Shown: piece by piece, positions 1-7,872 of the stretch
How the letters are laid out: the number at the start of each line of letters is the position of its first letter
Position numbering within the stretch: the first letter of the stretch is position 1
Assembly: GCA_902385225.1 (NCBI GenBank)
Contig: CABMEU010000033.1
Coordinates: forward strand, 1 to 34,586
Source: an uncultured archaeon
GTDB taxonomy: Archaea; Iainarchaeota; Iainarchaeia; Iainarchaeales; JAAZKV01
Length of the DNA: 34,586 bases
Reading direction: 5' to 3'
Notes under the pieces: generated by a model
Seen by the model: the letters and a program-made list of their open reading frames with translations, nothing else
The model's database searches: none
What the model was told of the DNA's origin: nothing
Program-made: the position numbers and the translations under genes

Positions 1-92
1 TTAGCAATGCTCTGCATCGCAACTAAATAATTTTGGCTGGGCTTGTTTTTAAAGCTTGCTTTGGCGTCTTTTTGGAAAGAGTATTAATCTTA

Positions 93-455
93 ATGGAGAA
101 TAATTTTACAGGTGGTTTTTGGGTGGATTTTTTGGAGTACCAGGATAAGTCAAAGAAAACGGATACAAAGGTAGTAATCAACGACAATAGGATTGCGTTT
201 TATGCGCTTGGGATAGCTGATGAGGCGGGTGAGGTTGCCGGGAAGATTAAGAAACTTATTAGAGAGAAAAATTCCGTGCTTACTGAGGATTACAAAAAAG
301 AAATTGTAAAGGAGCTTGGGGATGTGCTTTGGTATATGACGCAAATGTGCACTTATATGAATGTGAGTTTAGAGGATGTGGCTAAGAGCAGTATTGAAAA
401 GATTATGAGCAGACAGGAAAGAGGGAAATTATTTGGTAACGGGGATAATAGGTAG
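93..455 (+). CDS. MazG-like nucleotide pyrophosphohydrolase
   Basis: EAGEVAGKIKKLIRE...ELGDVLWYMTQM matches the MazG motif pattern; internal ATG at 93 preferred over the ORF-track start at 33. Confidence 0.85.
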   Translation: MENNFTGGFWVDFLEYQDKSKKTDTKVVINDNRIAFYALGIADEAGEVAGKIKKLIREKNSVLTEDYKKEIVKELGDVLWYMTQMCTYMNVSLEDVAKSSIEKIMSRQERGKLFGNGDNR

Positions 456-502
456 AATTTGTGGAAAAATTAATACTGGCTCAAAAAAAGAAAAAGTAAA
501 TG

Positions 503-640
503 TAAAAGAGACAAACCAGGGATCCGACTAGCGGTATAGTTTGCCTCCTCCGCCTCACAAACTTTAAATTTGTTTAGCGCACCAGGCAAAATGCTTTCAC
601 ACTTTGCGAAGTGTAACTCCCAACACGAGTGAATTATTTA
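503..640 (-). ncRNA. Candidate structured RNA, unidentified
   Basis: Non-coding gap. Stem TTTGCCT(540-546)/AGGCAAA(584-590) encloses ACAAA/TTTGT; separate hairpin ACACTT-TGCG-AAGTGT (599-614); minus-strand TATA-like GGTATTTAAAC near 650-660; T-rich tract at the minus-strand 3' side. Boundaries approximate. Confidence 0.3.
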
Positions 641-797
641 GGTAATTTAGTTTAAATACCTAACTCTCAAAGTGAAAAACTTTTATATTTGGACAGAAAT
701 TGAATTTTTTCAATAATTTTCATCAAAATTTCCAAAAATACTCCAGAGAATAACTTTCCCCAGTTTTATTCAGCTTTTTTTGCGAAAAATTCGCCCA

Positions 798-812
798 AAA
801 GGTATTTATACC
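798..812 (+). promoter_or_regulatory. BRE/TATA box for the HerA-like gene
   Basis: AAAAGGTATTTATACCC about 45-55 nt upstream of the probable start. Confidence 0.5.
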
Positions 813-856
813 CATAAAGGCTTTATTTGTGAAATTACTTGGTGTTAGTGTCGGCT

Positions 857-3800
857 ATGGATAATGAGCAAAATCAGGTTACTTCTTCTGACAGAATAGA
901 AAAAACCATAGAAACCGAGGATAAGGACATATTTGATGATGTTTTTGAAGAGGATGAGGAGGAAAAGGCGGCGAAGAAGAAAAGGAATGAGAAAGCCGAG
1001 GAACTGAAGAAACAACAAACAAAGGGCGCTGAGAAAATGATTGACGGCGATGATGATGAGGATTCTGCTGATAAGGACGACGAAGATGATGAGGATGAGG
1101 AAATAGAAGAAGAAGCAACAAGCGCAGAACCAGTAATATTTGGTGAAGTAAAAGAAAAAGAATCTGATGCAATAGAACTAGCTGAAGAGGATGAGGAAGA
1201 TAAGGACGATGAAGAAGAGGAAGAATTTGAAACTAAGGATGAGGCATTTGCCGCGGTTGATGCGGGCGGAAAAAGAAAAAAATCAAAGAGTAATTTTGAT
1301 GATATTGTAAAGGAAGGCTTAGAGAAGAGTCTCAGTGGAAATGGAGAAAAGAAGAATGGAAACGGCTCAGGAAAAGGAATGGGCGGCAAACTTGACCTTA
1401 AGGTAATTCACGAGGAAGAAACCGAGGAAGAAGAATTTGTTCCTGCGCACCCGATGGAGAAGAAGGTAATTAAGAGCGTAATCAAAAACAAGGCGCTCAT
1501 GGCGGCAAAGGAAGATGTTATAATTAAGAAGGGCGTGAAGATTAGTGATGATTCCTTTGGAAAAGCGAGGGATGAGGTCGGGGAGCATGATGAGCTCGCT
1601 GATGCTTTGCTTCGCGAAGAGGGAACTAGAGAAGAGGGAGTAAGCGAGAAGAGTAATGGAGAGGATGAAGTGGAAGAAGAGGAAGGCACAATGAAAATGC
1701 CTAAAGCAAAAATGGCTGAAGAGGCTGAGAATGATTCTGATGATGAGAAATCCGGAAAAATCTCCCCCGCGCTTGAATTCTTGATGAGCAGCAAGGGAAG
1801 AGCATTTATTGGAAGAAAAAAGAGTGTAATGGGGAAATATGGAGAGGAAGCGGGACTATTTGTCGGGAAAGTTAATGAGGATGATAAGAGGGACACAGAA
1901 ATTTTGCTTGATGGATTAAACCCGCACGTTGTATTTGTTTGCGGTGCGAGGGGTTCGGGAAAATCCTATGTTTTAGGTGTTGTTGCTGAAGAACTTGCAT
2001 TAAAAAATAAAAATGTAGGAATTGTGGTTGTTGACCCAATTGGAGTATTTTGGTCAATGAAGCACCCAAATAAAGAAGAGAAGGAACTTGAAGCGCTCGC
2101 GAAATGGGGACTAATGCCTCAGGGTTTGGATAATATTAAAGTTTTCATCCCGGTGGGAATGAAGAACGCGGTTCCAAAAAGCACTTATGACGCGGTGTTC
2201 TCAATCCAGCCAGCTTTACTCACAGCGGAAGATTGGTGCTTAACTTTTGGAATTGATAGATTCTCTCCAACCGGATTATTAATGGAAAAGGGAATTGTGA
2301 AAACAAAATCAGGTTACACTAATCTTGATGGAAAAGAAATCCGCGGAAAAGAGAATACATTCTCGCTTGAAGATTTGATTATGTGCTTTGAGAATGACGC
2401 TGAATTAAATGATAAGGAGAGAGGATACAAAGCGGATTCAATCAGGGCGCTCGCTTCAAGGTTTGATGCGGCAAAGCACTGGGGAATATTTGATGAGAAA
2501 GGAACCTCGCTCGGATTACTCTCAAGAGCGGGGCAAATGACTATACTTGACACAAGCTTTTTGGAAGACAATGTTAGCGCGCTTGTTGTTGGAATTATCT
2601 CAAGAAGACTTCTTGCGGCAAGAAAACTTGGAACAAGAAGAGAAGCCGCCGGGAAATTTGATGAAGCCGGAATTGATGAAATAACTGAACTAAATATTCC
2701 TCCAACTTGGCTCTTTATTGATGAGGCGCACACGCTCATCCCGGGGGGAAATCAGAAAACTCCGGCTAGCAGCGCGCTTGTTGAGTATGTTAAGCAGGGA
2801 AGAAGACCTGGGTGCTCTTTAGTATTTGCGACTCAGCAGCCGAGCGCAATTGACACACGGGTATTAAGCCAATTAGATATTATAATGGCGCACAAGCTCG
2901 TATTTGATGATGATATTAAGAGTATTTACAAAAGAATGCCCGCGATTACTCCACACCAGTACAAGAAATCTAATTTCATTAAAACAATGCCCGTGGGAAT
3001 TGCGCTTACTGGAGATAGAAGCGAAACCACAAGCAGAGCGTTTGTTATGAGCATAAGGCCCCGAATGAGCCAGCACGAGGGAAGAGATGCGGAGACAAGC
3101 GAAGTAAAAATGGAGCTTGAAGAGAACCAAGTTGAAATACTAGCAACCAATATTGTGTTAAGGCAGCTTGAGAAGGACCCAAGCATTAGAATGGATAGTT
3201 TAGAAGAAACACTTGATACGCTAAATAATACTTACAAAAAAGATATTCAGCTTGAAATAATACTTGAGGAATTGAGAAAGAAAGGGGTAACAGTAAAACC
3301 CGATGCGCTCTTTGCTCCCGGCGTTGCTGAAGAAATCGCCGCTGAAGCCGAGGCTGTTGAGATTGCGCAGGAGCAAAAAGAAATTCACGATGAGGTGGAG
3401 AAAGGAAGAAAGAAAGTTGGAGTAACTGGCGATGAAGAAGAGAAGATGTTTGATGAGAGTGTTGAACTAACAGCGCTTCAAACAGCAATTCCTGAGCAAA
3501 AGGCAAGGCAGATATTTGCTTCAAATATTTCAAAGAAATTCATGTTCCTTGACCAGGAGATAGTTGAGAGGGTTACGCTAAAGTACGCTCCGATTTACAG
3601 AGTGAGATTCAAATATTTTAATCACAAGGATTCCTTCCACGCGGGAGAGGCTTACATTAATTCAATTACCGGGGAATTCATCCACGATGATAGAGGAAAG
3701 TTAAGAGAAAGCAAGGGGCTTTCAAAATTGCTTGAACTAAGCGAATCGGAAACAACTTTGCTAAAACTTGTTGCTGAGAAGAAGCGAAAAGCAAAGGAAG

Positions 3801-4192
3801 TATCTGTATTAATGAAAATGGAAGAGGGAAATGCTAAGAGAATACTTGAGGGACTTGCCAAGAAAGGATTTATTGGAATTGATGCGCAGGAGAACGGTTC
3901 GCATATTTACACCCCAAATGGAAAGATAGAGCTTGATTTGCCTCCTGACCCATTGCACGCAATCCTCTCAAGCATCGGGAAGAGGCCAATTACTGAAATT
4001 GAGAGCGCTGCGCTCATAAGCCCTAATTTGCACGAGAAAGAGGTGCCTGGAATACTTAAGAAACTCTGGGGAAATGTTGTGGTAAAAGAAATCACCCACA
4101 TCTTCCTGCCAGTATGGGAAGGGACACTGAAGAAGAAAACGGGCGAAGAGAGAACAATCATTATTGATGGAATAAACGGGAATAAAATCTAA
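857..4192 (+). CDS. HerA/FtsK-like ATPase (DUF87-type) with a long acidic N-terminal extension
   Basis: Walker A GARGSGKSYVLG; Walker B TWLFIDEAHTLIP; GRRPGCSLVFATQQPSAID; C-terminal wHTH-like regions. The ORF-track start at 839 is TTG; ATG at 857 is more likely. Confidence 0.85.
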   Translation: MDNEQNQVTSSDRIEKTIETEDKDIFDDVFEEDEEEKAAKKKRNEKAEELKKQQTKGAEKMIDGDDDEDSADKDDEDDEDEEIEEEATSAEPVIFGEVKEKESDAIELAEEDEEDKDDEEEEEFETKDEAFAAVDAGGKRKKSKSNFDDIVKEGLEKSLSGNGEKKNGNGSGKGMGGKLDLKVIHEEETEEEEFVPAHPMEKKVIKSVIKNKALMAAKEDVIIKKGVKISDDSFGKARDEVGEHDELADALLREEGTREEGVSEKSNGEDEVEEEEGTMKMPKAKMAEEAENDSDDEKSGKISPALEFLMSSKGRAFIGRKKSVMGKYGEEAGLFVGKVNEDDKRDTEILLDGLNPHVVFVCGARGSGKSYVLGVVAEELALKNKNVGIVVVDPIGVFWSMKHPNKEEKELEALAKWGLMPQGLDNIKVFIPVGMKNAVPKSTYDAVFSIQPALLTAEDWCLTFGIDRFSPTGLLMEKGIVKTKSGYTNLDGKEIRGKENTFSLEDLIMCFENDAELNDKERGYKADSIRALASRFDAAKHWGIFDEKGTSLGLLSRAGQMTILDTSFLEDNVSALVVGIISRRLLAARKLGTRREAAGKFDEAGIDEITELNIPPTWLFIDEAHTLIPGGNQKTPASSALVEYVKQGRRPGCSLVFATQQPSAIDTRVLSQLDIIMAHKLVFDDDIKSIYKRMPAITPHQYKKSNFIKTMPVGIALTGDRSETTSRAFVMSIRPRMSQHEGRDAETSEVKMELEENQVEILATNIVLRQLEKDPSIRMDSLEETLDTLNNTYKKDIQLEIILEELRKKGVTVKPDALFAPGVAEEIAAEAEAVEIAQEQKEIHDEVEKGRKKVGVTGDEEEKMFDESVELTALQTAIPEQKARQIFASNISKKFMFLDQEIVERVTLKYAPIYRVRFKYFNHKDSFHAGEAYINSITGEFIHDDRGKLRESKGLSKLLELSESETTLLKLVAEKKRKAKEVSVLMKMEEGNAKRILEGLAKKGFIGIDAQENGSHIYTPNGKIELDLPPDPLHAILSSIGKRPITEIESAALISPNLHEKEVPGILKKLWGNVVVKEITHIFLPVWEGTLKKKTGEERTIIIDGINGNKI

Positions 4193-5028
4193 TTTTTTGG
4201 CGCGGCGCTTTGCTGTTCCTGTTTTACTGAGGATACGAGCGTCATCTCGGAAAAGCTTTTTAGTGTTTTAAATGACGCTGTGCAATTCGCTTTCCCCGCC
4301 ATGAGAACTATTTTCATTCCTGATAAGTAGAGTGTGGCTTTTGCCGAGGGGATTGACACCAAAAGCTGAAGCAGGAGCGGAATTGATTCCCCTTCAACCG
4401 CAATTGTGGTTTGTTTCTTCCAGTGCTCGGGAATTTTCTCTAAGAAAGCAATATCCTTTGTTTCAACAATTATTTTCTGGGATTTTGCAAACAGCCCGAG
4501 CCTTGTTGCGAAGGATTCATCAAATGGAAAGGAGCGCGAATCATTAAAATCAAGTTCAGTTAATTTTTGCGCATGGGTATCAAGGAGCAGACTCATTTGC
4601 TTCAAATGCTTTCTCTGCGCGCGTATTTTTCTTCGCAATTCCTCAATATCGCTAATAGTAAATGAAGCGTTTTCTTTTGCGTTATTTAGTAAATCCTTAT
4701 CAGAGGAGCCGCGCTGGTGCAAAACAACGAGTAATTTCACAATTTCATCCAAATTGCTTAGCGGTCTTTTCATTTCTTCATTTAAACGCAGAACAAGTTT
4801 GTCTTTCATCTCAAGACTAATTGAAGATAATCCCTTATCAGTTAGAAATAACTTTGAGCCCTCTTTTTTTATGTGCCCAAATGAAGCCAAATCCTTCACT
4901 GAGCGAGCAAGTGCGGAGCGGGCGGAGGCGGGGTTCTTGTAACGCGAAGCGATTTTGGTTAAAAGGTCATTAAAATCAATCCCAGGGGATTGTTTTAGTA
5001 TTAAGAGAACCGAGTTGTTAAAGGTCAT
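4189..5028 (-). CDS. Hypothetical protein with N-terminal winged-helix-like domain and coiled coil
   Basis: 279-aa ORF, N-terminus SARSALARSVKDLASFGHIKKEGSKLFLTDKG; converges on the HerA-like gene with a 3-4 nt end overlap. Confidence 0.7.
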   Translation of the reverse strand: MTFNNSVLLILKQSPGIDFNDLLTKIASRYKNPASARSALARSVKDLASFGHIKKEGSKLFLTDKGLSSISLEMKDKLVLRLNEEMKRPLSNLDEIVKLLVVLHQRGSSDKDLLNNAKENASFTISDIEELRRKIRAQRKHLKQMSLLLDTHAQKLTELDFNDSRSFPFDESFATRLGLFAKSQKIIVETKDIAFLEKIPEHWKKQTTIAVEGESIPLLLQLLVSIPSAKATLYLSGMKIVLMAGKANCTASFKTLKSFSEMTLVSSVKQEQQSAAPKN

Positions 5029-5043
5029 GCAGTAATTAGGTTC

Positions 5044-6498
5044 TTATAACTTAAAAATATTTGCAATTTTTTCCTTCGCTTCCGCTACCTGCTCATCAGA
5101 AAGCTTAATCCCGTCGGCTGTTTTGAACGGAGGGCTTGTTATTGAGTAAATTCTCTCTTTTGCCTTAGCTTGTTTCTTCATTCCTTCCGGCAGCGGAGGA
5201 GTAATGCTTATTGCGCTTCTTACATCATCGGGGAATTTACCAGGATCGGCGGTTTCATAAATCACCTCAATCGCGCCTTTATCAGCGCGCGGCATGAGTT
5301 CAAGCGCCCTCCACCCCACTGCTCCGTGCGGGTCAAGAATTACCTTATACTTTTCATAAACCTCGCTCATTGTTCTATAGTGCTGAGGATTATCAATACT
5401 AACTGAGAATATATCTTTGCACATCGCATTCATATCGGGCATTTTATCAATTACCCCTTCCCGAATAACTTTTTTTGTTACTGGGTCGCGTTCATCATAC
5501 ATGTGTCCGCCATAGAAATCAATTAAGCGCGCGAGGTTGCTTGGATGAGAAACAATCATTGCGGAGGAGGGTGATTTTACTGAAGGATAGACTTTGTATA
5601 TTCCTGTCGCTAAAAAATCCGGGAATTCTTTATTCGCATTTACCCCGCAAACAATTTTTGAGATTGGGAGCCCCATTTGTTTTGCAATCACTGTCCCCAT
5701 CATGTCCCCAAAATTCCCGCTGGGAATACTCGCAACTAGCCCCTCGCCATTTTTTGCGATTCGTGAATATGCAAAGAAGGGATATACTGCCTGCGGGAGT
5801 AATCTTCCAACACTAATTGAATTAGCTGAAGTTAATCTATCCTTATCACCAAATGTTTTTTGCGCAAATTCTTTATCATTCAAAAGCGATTTTGCGAGGG
5901 ATTGGCAGACATCAAAATCCCCATTAACTTCAAACGCATAAATATTCTGCCCAAGTGTGGTCATTTGTCTTCTCTGTCCGTCACTCACCGAGCCTTTTGG
6001 GAAGAAAACTATATTCTCAACATTCCCCAAACCAAGTAAAGCATCAGCAACCGCTCCGCCGGTGTCTCCGCTTGTAGCAACCACAACTGTTCGTTTTAAT
6101 CCTCTCTTTCCAAGGAAATAATTTAGTGCGCGCGCAAAGAATCGCGCGGCATAATCTTTGAAAGAATATGTTGGGCCATTACTCAGCCACATAATATAAA
6201 CTCCGTCATACACATTTTGTATTTTTGTTCGGATTTTATCATCCCTGTACGCGTCATCAAGCAATGTTTTGAGCTCGGGGGAAGGAATTTCTGATGAAAG
6301 GAAAGGATTTAGCACTTCAAACGCAATCTCTGCATAACTCATTTTCTCCATTGAGAGAATTTTGCTTTTTTGGAGAACTGGAACCTCTTCCCTTGCCACC
6401 ATGTAGAGCCCAAAGTCCGGGGCGAGTCCCGCAAGGAGCGCGGTTTCAAAATTAACTCTTATGGATTTGTTATTAGTGCTGTAAAAAGAAATACTCAT
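5044..6498 (-). CDS. thrC: Threonine synthase
   Basis: PLP fold-type II; SNGPTYSFKDYAARFFARAL, VVATSGDTGGAVADALLG, IPSGNFGDMMGTVIAKQMG. Confidence 0.95.
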   Translation of the reverse strand: MSISFYSTNNKSIRVNFETALLAGLAPDFGLYMVAREEVPVLQKSKILSMEKMSYAEIAFEVLNPFLSSEIPSPELKTLLDDAYRDDKIRTKIQNVYDGVYIMWLSNGPTYSFKDYAARFFARALNYFLGKRGLKRTVVVATSGDTGGAVADALLGLGNVENIVFFPKGSVSDGQRRQMTTLGQNIYAFEVNGDFDVCQSLAKSLLNDKEFAQKTFGDKDRLTSANSISVGRLLPQAVYPFFAYSRIAKNGEGLVASIPSGNFGDMMGTVIAKQMGLPISKIVCGVNANKEFPDFLATGIYKVYPSVKSPSSAMIVSHPSNLARLIDFYGGHMYDERDPVTKKVIREGVIDKMPDMNAMCKDIFSVSIDNPQHYRTMSEVYEKYKVILDPHGAVGWRALELMPRADKGAIEVIYETADPGKFPDDVRSAISITPPLPEGMKKQAKAKERIYSITSPPFKTADGIKLSDEQVAEAKEKIANIFKL

Positions 6499-6610
6499 GA
6501 ACGAGTAGGGGACAAAGAGAATTTAAAGAAATACTAAAAGCCCTTTGAGTAGAAAAGTGAGTAAAATCTAAAGGAAGAAGGGGCTCTTCTCTTTTGGCAA
6601 CCTACATTTT

Positions 6611-6632
6611 CTTTTCTTTTAGAAAAGAAAAG
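6611..6632 (-). terminator. Inverted repeat downstream of rpl44e
   Basis: Perfect CTTTTCTTTT/AAAAGAAAAG (6611-6620 / 6623-6632), immediately 3' of the L44e stop. Confidence 0.45.
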
Positions 6633-6638
6633 GCGGTT

Positions 6639-6917
6639 TTACTGCTGAACAATCTTTTTCATTCTTTTTCCAAGTGAGTATGGAATCTTTTTCTTGCAGT
6701 CAACGCACTCAGCAACGAATGTTGGGCGCTTATTCTGCTTCTTAACAAGAACAACGTACTTATATTTTCCCAAATAACCGTGGTTAACGTTTCTTTCGTG
6801 TCTTCTATTTCCTGCCGCAAGTGTCCTTTTAGCACCGGATTTGAATTCCTTCATTTTGTGCTTTGTGTGCTTCTTGCACTTTTTGCAGTAAATTTTCTTT
6901 TCTTTAGGAAACTTCAT
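6639..6917 (-). CDS. rpl44e: 50S ribosomal protein L44e
   Basis: Zinc ribbon YCKKCKKHTKHK...CVDCKKK, size and basic composition match L44e. Confidence 0.93.
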   Translation of the reverse strand: MKFPKEKKIYCKKCKKHTKHKMKEFKSGAKRTLAAGNRRHERNVNHGYLGKYKYVVLVKKQNKRPTFVAECVDCKKKIPYSLGKRMKKIVQQ

Positions 6918-7108
6918 CTAACTCACCAGTTGTTTATTATCAAACTCGAATAAACAAAAAGTGGAAGCAAACCTTTTAAAAGCTTGGCAAAACCAAAAAG
7001 AAAATAAGTGCGGTATAGTTGGAATAAACGCCAAATCTCGCAATAACGGACTTTTCTCTTAGAGGCAGGTTTAAAAATATCTTTAACTTAATATTAGCGG
7101 GTTACGCA

Positions 7109-7867
7109 ATGGTTCTAAAAGATATTTTTGTCTCTTTTGTTGAAGTAATAACTAAACCGTGGATACTTATCCCGATGATTCTTGTACTGATTATCTCCTC
7201 GGCGCTTAGCATAGTAAGCACTTGGCTTCTTGAACGCCCTTTCCTTGATTTTATTTTATACTTTGACACAATTCCTGGAGATAATATGCTTGGAACGCTT
7301 TTGTTCAATTATCCGCTGGAACTAGCGGGTATTGCAATTATTGGAATCATAATGAGCACTATCGGAGTAATTGGAATAATGAGTATTGTCCGCATGGTGC
7401 AAAAAGACGGAGTCATTGACTCGATAAATGAATCAATGAAAGAATGGGTTAAAGCGCTCGCGATTTCAATTATCTTCTGGATTGCTTTTCTGATAATTGC
7501 GGCAATTTATATGGTTGCGACGCTTGCTTCGGATATTAACTCAATCCTTGGCGGAATTGTAATCGCGATATTTTTCATAATATTGTTTGTGATTTTAGTG
7601 AAAGTAATTTTTACTTTCCCCGCGATGATGGAGAAAGACGCAAAGAAATCTATTCAGGAGAGCTGGAAGTTTACTAATAAGAGATTCTGGGGAACACTTG
7701 CGCTTGTATTAATTGCAGCGATAATTTCTTTTATTATAGCAACACTTCTCTCAATGGCCGGAGTTACCCTCGGCGGTTACTTTGAAATCCCCCTTGATAT
7801 TATAGGGGAAGCGTTTGGAAGCACTTACTTCATCGCGGTTATTACAAATTACTTTTACTCTAAGTGA
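7109..7867 (+). CDS. Multi-pass membrane protein
   Basis: 252 aa with about six hydrophobic segments; stop overlaps the start of the downstream SMC ORF. Confidence 0.75.
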   Translation: MVLKDIFVSFVEVITKPWILIPMILVLIISSALSIVSTWLLERPFLDFILYFDTIPGDNMLGTLLFNYPLELAGIAIIGIIMSTIGVIGIMSIVRMVQKDGVIDSINESMKEWVKALAISIIFWIAFLIIAAIYMVATLASDINSILGGIVIAIFFIILFVILVKVIFTFPAMMEKDAKKSIQESWKFTNKRFWGTLALVLIAAIISFIIATLLSMAGVTLGGYFEIPLDIIGEAFGSTYFIAVITNYFYSK

Positions 7868-7872
7868 ATCAA

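Noticed and set aside
527-621. tRNA-like fold with GGGA/TCCC ends
   Set aside because: No TTCRANNC T-loop, no plausible anticodon arm; kept only as a generic RNA candidate.
874-1389. Ser-rich minus-strand ORF (171 aa)
   Set aside because: Reverse complement of the acidic repeat-like coding region of the HerA-like gene.
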